From Simiduia aestuariiviva (GTDB lineage Bacteria > Pseudomonadota > Gammaproteobacteria > Pseudomonadales > Cellvibrionaceae), in NCBI RefSeq assembly GCF_014192475.1, contig NZ_JACHXZ010000001.1, positions 282,802-346,801 of the forward strand: a stretch of DNA of 64,000 nt, written 5' to 3'. The notes under the pieces were generated by a model. That model was not told the origin of the DNA. It made no database searches and saw nothing but the letters and a program-made list of their open reading frames with translations. Positions 8,674 through 15,932 of the stretch are shown one piece after another (within the stretch, counting starts at the first letter, position 1; each line of letters starts with the position of its first letter). Position numbers and translations under genes: made by a program.

Positions 8674-8689
8674 TTCACTTCCGCTTCAC
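8674..8689. promoter_or_regulatory. Direct repeat TTCAC-N6-TTCAC upstream of the DJ-1 gene
   Basis: TTCAC starts at 8674 and again at 8685, the same 11-bp period as the repeat at 6599-6614. It lies in the short gap between the kinase stop and the DJ-1/PfpI start, about 65-80 bp before that ATG. This makes the DJ-1 gene a candidate target of the adjacent OmpR-type regulator. No convincing -10 element could be chosen by eye. Confidence 0.5.
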
Positions 8690-8753
8690 GTTGCCCCGCT
8701 CATGCTGTGAGGGTTGATACAGTCTTTCCAACCGTGAAATGGAGCACTATGTA

Positions 8754-9806
8754 ATGTGGAAAAAACTTTTGCTGGCAATCAGTGCGCTGTGTGCCACTTT
8801 GTTCGTAGCTGTCTATTGGTTCTTTAGCTTGTTCACCGGTCAGGTAGACGTGCAAGAGCTGCCCAACACGCAACCCGAATCGCTTGCCTATGTGGCCAGT
8901 GGTTTGCCGCCAACCCGCGGTAATATTTTGATTGTGGTGACCAGTCAGGCACGTTTCCCTGGTACCGATACTGCAACAGGCTACGAGTTGACAGAATTGT
9001 CGCGCGCTTACTACGTGTTTACTGCCAATGGTTTTCAGGTTGACGTGGCAAGTCCGCAGGGCGGTTACGCGCCTATGGTGCTCGACAATGATGATATGGG
9101 GCCCTTCGATTACGCATTTCTGAATGACCCCGCCGCTCAAAAAAAATATAAGCACACAATGCCCTTGGCCGACGTCAATCCGGAAAACTATCGGGCCGTT
9201 TATTTTGCCGGCGGCAAGGGCACGATGTTCGATTTTCCCAATAATCCACACATCGCCAACCTGTTGGCCGTGCAGTTCGAGCGCGGCGGCGTGGTGGCAG
9301 CGGTGTGTCACGGACCGGCAGCTTTGCTAAATGCGCCATCGCTTGCCGGCCGTAATGTCACCGGTTTCACTAATGCCGAGGAGCTATTTCTAATACCCGA
9401 TGCCCGCACGCGATTTGGCTTTTTATTGGAAGACGCGCTGATTGCTCAGGGGGCAAATTTTAGTCAGGGGCCTTTGTATCTGCACCACGTGGTCGTGGAT
9501 GGGTCACTCATTACTGGTCAAAATCCTTGGTCGGTGTGGACGGTGGCCGAAGAAATGGTGGCTGCCTTGGGCTATGTGCCGGTGCCTCGGGCGATCACGG
9601 CCGAAGAGCGGTCGGTTACGTTGTTACAGCGTTTGGAGCTCGAGGGTGTGGAGGCCGCAATGCAGTCGATGAATCGACAAGCCGTTGCGCCAAAACGTAT
9701 GCTTCTGGCTATGCACGTTATTGTGTCACTAATGAAGGCCGATTTTGGGCGGGCCGTGGAGCAGTTACGGATATTGAATAAAGCGAAGGAGTTGGCATCC
9801 AATTAG
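8754..9806 (+). CDS. Membrane-anchored DJ-1/PfpI family protein
   Basis: A 350-aa protein with an N-terminal membrane anchor (MWKKLLLAISALCATLFVAV) followed by a DJ-1/PfpI (class I glutamine amidotransferase-like) domain. The nucleophile elbow 'VVAAVCHGPAALL' supplies Cys185, and 'TGYELTELSRAYYVF' resembles the Hsp31/YhbO-type region with the conserved Glu. The family includes glyoxalase III-like and chaperone enzymes; which activity applies is unknown. Start 8754 is chosen because GGAG sits 9 bp upstream; an in-frame ATG at 8739 would add five residues. The C-terminal ~90 residues are helical and lie outside the core fold. Confidence 0.85.
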   Translation: MWKKLLLAISALCATLFVAVYWFFSLFTGQVDVQELPNTQPESLAYVASGLPPTRGNILIVVTSQARFPGTDTATGYELTELSRAYYVFTANGFQVDVASPQGGYAPMVLDNDDMGPFDYAFLNDPAAQKKYKHTMPLADVNPENYRAVYFAGGKGTMFDFPNNPHIANLLAVQFERGGVVAAVCHGPAALLNAPSLAGRNVTGFTNAEELFLIPDARTRFGFLLEDALIAQGANFSQGPLYLHHVVVDGSLITGQNPWSVWTVAEEMVAALGYVPVPRAITAEERSVTLLQRLELEGVEAAMQSMNRQAVAPKRMLLAMHVIVSLMKADFGRAVEQLRILNKAKELASN

Positions 9807-9934
9807 CACATGTTTGCAATCCAATATTGAGATATTGTGCGCTCTTAACAAAGCAGACGTCAGCTAGATCTATCAATCAAGCACCGATCACAGATTGATC
9901 CTTTTAGACAAAAAGATCCAGCTGGCGTCGATAG

Positions 9935-10039
9935 TTAACGGCCTCGCAAATCCTTTTCGTTGTGCGCTGTGCCTATAAAGGTTAAATTGTAGCGCTTCTC
10001 GAAGGCGTGTTCGTCGACAAAGTTGAGGGCAGGCGAACC
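9935..10039 (-). pseudogene. Possible C-terminal gene remnant
   Basis: In the 296-bp gap after the DJ-1 gene, the minus strand is open for 34 codons and ends in a stop at 9935-9937. It encodes a protein-like stretch containing 'NFVDEHAFEKRYNLTFIG' followed by 'TAHNEKDLRGR'. There is no start codon; an in-frame stop lies at 10040-10042. It reads like the tail of a decayed gene, but I cannot name the parent family and it may be chance. The rest of 9807-10102 shows nothing convincing. Confidence 0.25.
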
Positions 10040-10102
10040 TTAGGGCTTTTTTATGCGACTGAGTTGTTCGAGCGAGTATCTATAATAATCTATCAGGGAT
10101 GA

Positions 10103-11263
10103 ATGATGGAAAAGCATGTGGTAGACCGAAGCGCAGATGGGCGATTTTTCTATATCGACTTTCTGCGGGTTGCGGCAATTGTCATGATGTTCATTTTTCA
10201 TGTAAACATGATATTCGTGGCCGAATGGGACTGGCATATAAAAAATGTGAGTCAAAGCAACGTATTGATGGAGGTTAATTATTGGATGGCATTCTTTAGA
10301 ATGCCGCTATTATTCTTCGTTTCCGGCTTTATTTCTTGCATCCTGTTGGAAAAGTGGTCTAGTCGAAAGTTTATCGCCGAGCGGTTCAATCGCCTTATTT
10401 TGCCAACAGTTATCTGGACATTTGTGCTTGTGGCACCTCAGATATACTTTGAGCGTAAGCTGCAGGGGGCGGAATATAGTTATATTGAGTTCTACAGTAC
10501 TTTCTTAGAATTCAAGTGGTGGCCAGAGGGCAATTTTCACTGGTTGCACTTGTGGTTTATCCCCTATTTGTTTGTCTACAATCTGCTATCAATACCTGTG
10601 CTCTATGTCATTCAAAGAGTAGGTGTTAAATTTCCAGCAGCCATGTCAAGTAAGTCGGTCTCTTATTTGATTTGTCTTTTTGTGACTGTCGCTGTAATCC
10701 CCTACATTTGGCTCAGTGTAAACTACCCTGTAACCTACGACTTGATTCACGACTATGCGCGCCACGCGCAATTTTTCCCCTTTGTTGTTGCGGGATTGCT
10801 TGCGTACAAATTTAAGGTCATTGCTGATTTTCTGGAAGAAAAAAGGGCAGTTTTTTTGCGCTTAGCCTTCTTGGCTATAGTGTTGATTAACGTTGTGCGA
10901 TGGAACGGTTGGGAGCCTAGATACCTATGGGATGACTGGCTGAGTCACCCGGCGTCCTATTTGTTCCTGATCTTACTTAGTGTCAATTCGTGGTTTTGGG
11001 TGATGGCTCTCTTGGGATATGGCAAGCGCTATCTGAATAGAGGCTCTAGTGTGCTTTCCTATTGCAATAGGGCTGTATATCCATTCTACATTTTGCATCA
11101 AACTGTAATAGTCGTTTTAGGCTACTATGTCGTGCAAACGGCAGACAGTGATGCGTTTAAATACGTATTTTTACTGGTGGCCTGTTTTATCATTAGTGCG
11201 GCAATTTATCATTTGTATATACACCCCTTTAAAGTAGTGAGGTTTTTGTTCGGTGCAAAATGA
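10103..11263 (+). CDS. Membrane acyltransferase (acyltransferase 3 family)
   Basis: A 386-aa polytopic protein with about ten hydrophobic segments. The N-terminus 'FFYIDFLRVAAIVMMFIFHV' holds the R-x(10)-H type motif of acyltransferase-3 proteins (catalytic His after TM1), and 'YPFYILHQTVIVVLGYY' near the end is another family hallmark. Such enzymes O-acylate glucans, LPS or other envelope carbohydrates. It overlaps no neighbour and is visibly richer in A+T than flanking genes, suggesting acquisition by transfer. Two ATGs (10103 and 10106) are possible starts. Substrate unknown. Confidence 0.88.
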   Translation: MMEKHVVDRSADGRFFYIDFLRVAAIVMMFIFHVNMIFVAEWDWHIKNVSQSNVLMEVNYWMAFFRMPLLFFVSGFISCILLEKWSSRKFIAERFNRLILPTVIWTFVLVAPQIYFERKLQGAEYSYIEFYSTFLEFKWWPEGNFHWLHLWFIPYLFVYNLLSIPVLYVIQRVGVKFPAAMSSKSVSYLICLFVTVAVIPYIWLSVNYPVTYDLIHDYARHAQFFPFVVAGLLAYKFKVIADFLEEKRAVFLRLAFLAIVLINVVRWNGWEPRYLWDDWLSHPASYLFLILLSVNSWFWVMALLGYGKRYLNRGSSVLSYCNRAVYPFYILHQTVIVVLGYYVVQTADSDAFKYVFLLVACFIISAAIYHLYIHPFKVVRFLFGAK

Positions 11264-11395
11264 CATTGCGGAGGGGTTGAAGTGTCGTCAAATCCGTCGC
11301 CGCGATTCTCGGCAACCGTTAAGATCACGTGAAAGACTTCAAGCTAGGTGTGTCGAGTGGTTAATAGCTTGAAAAACTCGTAGACAATGGCCCGC

Positions 11396-11401
11396 TATAA
11401 T
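11396..11401 (+). promoter_or_regulatory. Candidate -10 element (TATAAT) for the I78-like gene
   Basis: A perfect TATAAT lies 22 bp before the ATG at 11424, with AGGAG between. The best -35 candidate (TTGAAA, 11369-11374) has a 21-bp spacer, longer than optimal, so only the -10 is proposed. Confidence 0.4.
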
Positions 11402-11423
11402 TACTCGCATTCAGGAGACTAGT

Positions 11424-11582
11424 ATGAGCAACAATGTGCACAGCGAATTGATAGCAACGCTCGTAGGTAAGCAGGTGCGAATTTATACTACGGGCGACTT
11501 TTTGACGCAGGATCATCTGCCTGATCGCGTGAATATTGAGTTATCGGAGACGCGACATATCGTGCGTATTTGGCAGGGCTAG
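11424..11582 (+). CDS. Short I78-family-like peptidase inhibitor (52 aa)
   Basis: A 52-codon gene, MSNNVHSELIATLVGKQVRI and onward, containing 'TTGDFLTQDHLPDRVNIEL' and ending 'IVRIWQG'. The T-x-D-x-x-P-x-R-x-N-(I/V) core followed by an I-x-R...G end matches the I78 inhibitor pattern, a small fold that blocks serine peptidases. It has a good ribosome site (AGGAG, 7-8 bp before ATG) and a TATAAT at 11396. No signal peptide is seen, so it may be cytoplasmic or a minimal copy. It lies 14 bp before the pilin-like gene, so the two may be co-transcribed. Confidence 0.6.
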   Translation: MSNNVHSELIATLVGKQVRIYTTGDFLTQDHLPDRVNIELSETRHIVRIWQG

Positions 11583-11596
11583 GGTAATCGCGTGCG

Positions 11597-12043
11597 ATGA
11601 AGATGTTACTAAAAAAATATGCGCCACTGCTGATGTTAGTGTTGGTGATCATTGGTTTTCAGTGGTACAGCAATGCGCGCACGGCACGTTATGAGGCGCT
11701 GGCCTACCTCAGTGAAGGGCTGGTTATTGGCGCGCCGGTTAAAATGCAGGTGGCGATGTACTACCAGATGCACGGCGAGTTCCCATCCTCTAACCAAGCT
11801 GTGGCGCTGCCGCCACCCAGTAGCTATAAGGGGCAGTCACTAACCCGTCTCGCCATTTCGACGGGGGGAATTATTACCCTGACCTACGATAAAAAATCGG
11901 GCGTGCACAATGGCATTATTGAGTTGATTCCCAGTATCGATGCGCGCCAAAGTATTCGTTGGGAATGTTTCACGCCCAGCTACCGGGCGGTGCCTAACTG
12001 CCCCTATATTTCTGTTAAAGGTCCCCGCGGCACCGCTTGGTAA
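11597..12043 (+). CDS. Pilin-like membrane-anchored protein
   Basis: A 148-aa protein with one N-terminal membrane helix (residues ~9-26) and a C-terminal domain resembling type IV major pilins. Features are an 'MQVAMYYQMHGEFPSSN' alpha/beta-loop segment, a 'GGIITLTYDKKSG' strand, and a final 'IRWECFTPSYRAVPNCPY' with two Cys spaced like the pilin disulfide (D-)loop. However, the N-terminus lacks the prepilin G-F-T-L-I-E peptidase motif, so it is unlikely to be assembled as a normal pilin. Starts at 11597 or 11603. It ends 9 bp from a convergent gene. Confidence 0.6.
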   Translation: MKMLLKKYAPLLMLVLVIIGFQWYSNARTARYEALAYLSEGLVIGAPVKMQVAMYYQMHGEFPSSNQAVALPPPSSYKGQSLTRLAISTGGIITLTYDKKSGVHNGIIELIPSIDARQSIRWECFTPSYRAVPNCPYISVKGPRGTAW

Positions 12044-12052
12044 AGGCCGCGC

Positions 12053-12634
12053 TTACTCAGAGCCCCATGGTGCGACGGGCGTCGGCACTGGCTGGCTCAA
12101 ATCAAAGTCCACGCGAAACTCCCGCCCCTCGCGCACCATTCGATAAGTAAAGACCGTTGGGTAGTGATAGAACTGCCAAGTGTTGCCGTTGGATTGTGGT
12201 ATCCCCTCTCGCACAAACATCTCTTTGGTTGCGCCATCGGCCGGGAATGACTGCACCTGCGCCCATCCCGTTTCTTGCGTGTGGCCGCCGTACTGAGTGA
12301 TAGCGTCTTCACTGCCGTCGCGATGGCGGTGGTCGTGTTTGAGCTGGAGGCCGGTGTCGGTTTTAGTGAGCACCCAGGTGCGCGAGGCGTCTTCGCCCAC
12401 ATGAAAGGGAATGCGAATCGCGCGTTCACCGCACTGGCGCACGTGCATGATCAGGGGCTTGTTTGCAAAGTCACCACCGGGGGCATTGTCGACCGTCACT
12501 TTGCCCGCAAAGGCTTTGCCACATAGGGGTTTTAGGCTGCTAAAAAAGGCCTCTTGTGCCGGGGCCGGAGCGGCAGTTGCCACTGCGCCGGTGGCGAGTA
12601 GTAGGGCGACAGTCATCGTGCGTAACGCGTGCAT
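12053..12634 (-). CDS. Secreted protein of unknown function
   Basis: A 193-aa protein with a clear Sec signal peptide (MHALRTMTVALLLATGAVAT, cleavage likely after APAPA-Q). The mature part has two cysteines ('LKPLCGKAFAGKV' and 'HVRQCGERAIRI') that could form a disulfide, then a beta-rich body with 'HDHRHRDGSEDAITQYGGHT', which is His-rich and may bind metal, and a 'FHYPTVFTYRM'-like segment (YHYPTVFTYRMVREG). I do not recognise a named family. It is transcribed toward the pilin-like gene and stands alone. Confidence 0.7.
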   Translation of the reverse strand: MHALRTMTVALLLATGAVATAAPAPAQEAFFSSLKPLCGKAFAGKVTVDNAPGGDFANKPLIMHVRQCGERAIRIPFHVGEDASRTWVLTKTDTGLQLKHDHRHRDGSEDAITQYGGHTQETGWAQVQSFPADGATKEMFVREGIPQSNGNTWQFYHYPTVFTYRMVREGREFRVDFDLSQPVPTPVAPWGSE

Positions 12635-12709
12635 AAATAGTCCATTCGTTCGTAAGCTGGACTTGCAACTTACCAGTGAAGGGACGGCGCGGCAATGAAG
12701 GGGCTCAGG

Positions 12710-13432
12710 CTAATCGTGGCGCGACGGAAAAAACACGGAGCGCAGCCAATTCCACCAGCCATTGCCCGCCATTACATATTTATCCAGTTGATCCTGATTT
12801 CGGTAATAGTGTTCTGGGTTTTGAAACAGCGAGGCACGGGTAAGCATTTTGCGTTTTGGGTTTAGGGTTTTGACCACCTTTGCGGGGTTGCCGGCGACAA
12901 CGGTATTGGCAGGAACATCTTTGGTTACGACGCTGCCGGCACCCACCACACTGTTGTCACCGATGGTCACGCCCTTGCAGACAATGGCGCTGTCGCCCAC
13001 CCAAACGTTATTGCCTAGCGTTATGGGGTGGCTGCAGCGAAACGGGCGCGTGCGATTGTAGAGGCCGTGCCAGTCTGAATCTGAAATGTACACGTTGGCG
13101 GCTAGCATACTGTTGTCGCCAATGTGGATGCCCACATTTGATGCGATGCGCACGCCCGGAGAAATCAAAACATTGTCGCCTATGTAGATGGCGCCTTGGC
13201 TTTGTTTGCCTGACCAGCAAGTCAACTGAACGGGATTGTGGCGCGCGGAAATAATGTGGGCACAGCTGCCCAGATGAATGCCGGCACCAAACACCGAAAC
13301 CGTCCATGGCGCCACCACTTGCAGCCCGCGACCACAGCGATCAAATTGTGGCCGTAGAAAGCGCCGCGTGTAAAAGCGATTGAATTGATTGCTCAGCCAC
13401 TTGAGGGCGTAGGGGCGATTATTTTTTCGCAT
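12710..13432 (-). CDS. Hexapeptide-repeat (LbH) acyl/acetyltransferase
   Basis: A 240-aa protein with a left-handed beta-helix built from I/V-G-x-x-x-x repeats: 'IYIGDNVLISPGVRIASNVG', 'IGDNSMLAANVYISDSDWHG', 'LGNNVWVGDSAIVCKGVTIG' and 'NSVVGAGSVVTKDVPANTVV' ending in the classic 'AGNPAKVVK'. The catalytic-type His lies in 'SDSDWHG'. Members O-acetylate sugars or glycolipids (WcaF/NodL/maltose acetyltransferase class). Basic, aromatic extensions at both ends suggest membrane or partner binding. It is divergent from the methyltransferase at 13535 and probably belongs with the glycan-type cluster to its right. Confidence 0.85.
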   Translation of the reverse strand: MRKNNRPYALKWLSNQFNRFYTRRFLRPQFDRCGRGLQVVAPWTVSVFGAGIHLGSCAHIISARHNPVQLTCWSGKQSQGAIYIGDNVLISPGVRIASNVGIHIGDNSMLAANVYISDSDWHGLYNRTRPFRCSHPITLGNNVWVGDSAIVCKGVTIGDNSVVGAGSVVTKDVPANTVVAGNPAKVVKTLNPKRKMLTRASLFQNPEHYYRNQDQLDKYVMAGNGWWNWLRSVFFPSRHD

Positions 13433-13534
13433 GTGTATTTACGTCATTCCTCTGCGCGGGTCATTTTTGAGTTTGGCGTTGCAATTTTGCGGTACACTGG
13501 GTCTTTAATTTTTACCACTGGCAGCGTAGATTTT

Positions 13535-14158
13535 ATGAAATTGCTACACACTGAAAATTTTGATATTTCCACCGTGAAAGGTTTTCTCGCTGAGGACGAA
13601 GGCGAGGGCTTGTATCAATTGGCACTCACTGCCAGTGAAATGGGCCCCTGCTTAGAAGTCGGCAGCTATTGTGGTAAATCCACGGTGTTTTTGGGTGCAG
13701 CTTGTCAGCAGCACGGTCAAACGTTGTTTGCCGTTGACCACCATCGCGGTTCCGAAGAACATCAGCTGGGCGAGGAGTACCACGACCCAGACTTGTTTGA
13801 TGGCAGCGTACAAAAAATGGATAGCTTTCGCACCTTTCGCGACACCCTAAGCCGTGCCCGACTCGAAGATACCGTGGTGCCCATCGTGGCGCCATCCACG
13901 GTGGCTGCACGCCATTGGGCGACGCCACTGGCCTTGGTTTTCATCGATGGCGGTCACGCCTATGAGACTGCCTTGGGTGATTACCGCAGCTGGGCCGCCC
14001 ATGTGATGCCGGGCGGCTTGTTGCTGATTCACGACATTTTTCCCAACCCCGCAGATGGCGGCCAAGCGCCTTACGACATCTATAAGCTGGCGCTGGCATC
14101 CGGCCTGTTTGAAGCCTTGCCAACAATCAATACCCTCGGTGTACTGCGCCGTCTTTAA
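13535..14158 (+). CDS. Class I SAM-dependent methyltransferase (Methyltransf_24-like)
   Basis: A 207-aa protein. The SAM-binding motif I is 'CLEVGSYCGKSTVFLGAA' (~residues 38-55), and the acidic post-II motif is 'ALVFIDGGHAYETAL' (~130-145), with 'PGGLLLIHDIF' after it. This matches the Methyltransf_24 group, which includes sugar and catechol-type O-methyltransferases. Start at the ATG of 13535 is chosen because upstream sequence in frame is low-complexity promoter-like. It overlaps the convergent toroid gene by 4 bp at the stops. Substrate is unknown; the cluster suggests an envelope or glycan metabolite. Confidence 0.85.
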   Translation: MKLLHTENFDISTVKGFLAEDEGEGLYQLALTASEMGPCLEVGSYCGKSTVFLGAACQQHGQTLFAVDHHRGSEEHQLGEEYHDPDLFDGSVQKMDSFRTFRDTLSRARLEDTVVPIVAPSTVAARHWATPLALVFIDGGHAYETALGDYRSWAAHVMPGGLLLIHDIFPNPADGGQAPYDIYKLALASGLFEALPTINTLGVLRRL

Positions 14159-15228
14159 ACGGTGAGCGTGCGTGACTTGCGCTGTTGCGCGGGTGCCAAT
14201 AGGTTTACCTGCGTAAACAAGCGCGCCGCCGGCGTGTGCTCGGTGAGCGCATCGGCGGCCAATAAAATTGCACCGCTGGTCCAGGTGGTCTTTTCCTCGG
14301 GCCAGACGACCTTGTCGCGAAATTGGTAGCCCATCCAATAGCCGCCATCACTGTCTAAAAATTGGTGTAGCCAGCTGTATAAATTCACGGCGCGCGCGTG
14401 GTCGCCAATGGCGAGTAGGGCCATGGTCAGCTCGCAACTCTCCGCAATGGTGACCCAGGGTTCATCGCTGACACAGCGGCAACCGAGATTGTTCTCTACG
14501 AAAGTGGACCAGCGGCTGTCGATGCGTTTGCGCGCGTCGTCGCCAGTGATGACGCCGGTGAGCACGGGGTAAAACCAGTCCATGGAATAGCGTGCCTTGC
14601 TCTCCCAGGTGCGATCGAAGCGCTCGGGTTTATGTCGCAAGCAATCCACCAAGCGGGTGCGCGCCGTGCGCCAGTGCTGGCAGTCTTCCGCCAAAACTAC
14701 GGCGATATTAATGGCGCACTCCAAGCTTTTGGCAATGGAACTGTTGGCGGTAATCAGGGCATCGCCAAGACCGCAATCTTGTTCATCGACGGCCCAGTCT
14801 ATTTCGCCGTGGACGCTTTGGAAACGCAGCACAAAGTTGATGGCCTGACGCACCATTTGCCAATGGTGCTGTAAAAAGCTGCGGTCTTCAGTGATCAAAT
14901 AGTGGTGCCAAATGCCCGTGGCGACGTAGGCGATAAAATTTGTCTCGCGCTTTTTTTTGCACAGGGCTTGGTTGTTTCGGTAGTGATTCCACCAGCTGCC
15001 ATCTGCCAGCTGCTGATCGGCGAGCCATTGATAGGCCAGTTCGGCCGCCGCCCACTCGCCCGCGATAGACAGGCCCATGGCCGCCTCGGTGTGATCCCAA
15101 GGGTCGGCTTTATCGCCGCGGTACCAGGGAATGCAGCCGTCTTCAAATTGCTGCGCCAAAATGTAATTGACGGTGGGTGCTAGCAGCGCCTTGGGAAATC
15201 GGCCTTTTTGTAGCAGAAGTGATGTCAC
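14155..15228 (-). CDS. Alpha/alpha-toroid ('prenyltransferase-like') protein
   Basis: A 357-aa protein with repeated W/G-rich helical hairpins: 'QQFEDGCIPWYRGDKADPWD', 'QQLADGSWWNHYRNNQA' and 'LDSDGGYWMGYQFRDK'. Q-x-x-D-G-x-W repeats are the hallmark of the six-hairpin toroid shared by terpene cyclases, protein prenyltransferases and some glycoside hydrolases. It lacks an obvious D-x-D-D cyclase motif, so 'prenyltransferase' is a fold-level name only. The GTG or ATG-like start overlaps the upstream methyltransferase stop by 4 bp, so the two are translationally coupled. Function unknown. Confidence 0.75.
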   Translation of the reverse strand: MTSLLLQKGRFPKALLAPTVNYILAQQFEDGCIPWYRGDKADPWDHTEAAMGLSIAGEWAAAELAYQWLADQQLADGSWWNHYRNNQALCKKKRETNFIAYVATGIWHHYLITEDRSFLQHHWQMVRQAINFVLRFQSVHGEIDWAVDEQDCGLGDALITANSSIAKSLECAINIAVVLAEDCQHWRTARTRLVDCLRHKPERFDRTWESKARYSMDWFYPVLTGVITGDDARKRIDSRWSTFVENNLGCRCVSDEPWVTIAESCELTMALLAIGDHARAVNLYSWLHQFLDSDGGYWMGYQFRDKVVWPEEKTTWTSGAILLAADALTEHTPAARLFTQVNLLAPAQQRKSRTLTV

Positions 15229-15932
15229 TGTGATTCCTCGGTGCGGTAGTACATCACCACACTTTTCCCCATTAGGGGGTTAAGTAATTTTTCCAGGGTC
15301 TGGGTGAGCCAAGGTTTTTGCATTAAGTCCCACACCAATAATTTGTGGTAGGCGCGAATTAATCGCGACTGATCCTGCCGTTGCCAAAGCGCGCATTTTA
15401 ACCACCAAAACGGTGCGTGCAGTGCGTGCGCCCAATGGCGTTTGTAGCGGCGGAAACCGAGCTGTTCAATTTCGCCATTGAGTTGTCCACTGTCAAAGAT
15501 GCGGATGTGCCCGCCCTCTACCTGATGGTATTCGGCACTAAAAGCCCAGCAAATTTTTTCTGGCCACGCGCGCGGCACGCTAATGGCGAGCAGGCCGCCG
15601 GGTTTCAGTACCCGCTGAATTTCGCGCAGTGCACCGGCGTAATCGGGCAGGTGCTCGAGCACCTCGCTGCAAATAATTTTGTCGAAGCTGTGGTCGGCGA
15701 AGGGCAGTTGCAGTGCGTCAGCCTGTTGCAGCAAGAAGTGGCCGCCGACCTTGGCGAAGGGGCGCTGGCGCGCTTGCGCAGTGCGCAAATCCGTTGCACT
15801 CAGGTCGACGCCGACGGCGGTAATGTCGGCGGCTATATAGGCGTTGATTACATGTCGGCCTTCGCCGCAGCCGAGGTCTAGTAGCGTGTCGCCGGCCGTC
15901 AATGGAAAGTGCGTAAAATCAACGGTGAGCAC
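15225..15932 (-). CDS. Class I SAM-dependent methyltransferase (Methyltransf_11-like)
   Basis: A 235-aa methyltransferase: motif I 'TLLDLGCGEGRHVINAYIA', motif II region 'QADALQLPFADHSFDKIICS', and 'EVLEHLPDYAGALREIQRVL' followed by 'KPGGLLAISVPR', all standard for Methyltransf_11. It sits between the GT4 gene (14-bp overlap) and the toroid gene (4-bp overlap), so the three form one tight operon read leftwards. Likely modifies the product of the neighbouring glycosyltransferase, but the acceptor is unknown. Confidence 0.9.
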   Translation of the reverse strand: MLTVDFTHFPLTAGDTLLDLGCGEGRHVINAYIAADITAVGVDLSATDLRTAQARQRPFAKVGGHFLLQQADALQLPFADHSFDKIICSEVLEHLPDYAGALREIQRVLKPGGLLAISVPRAWPEKICWAFSAEYHQVEGGHIRIFDSGQLNGEIEQLGFRRYKRHWAHALHAPFWWLKCALWQRQDQSRLIRAYHKLLVWDLMQKPWLTQTLEKLLNPLMGKSVVMYYRTEESQ

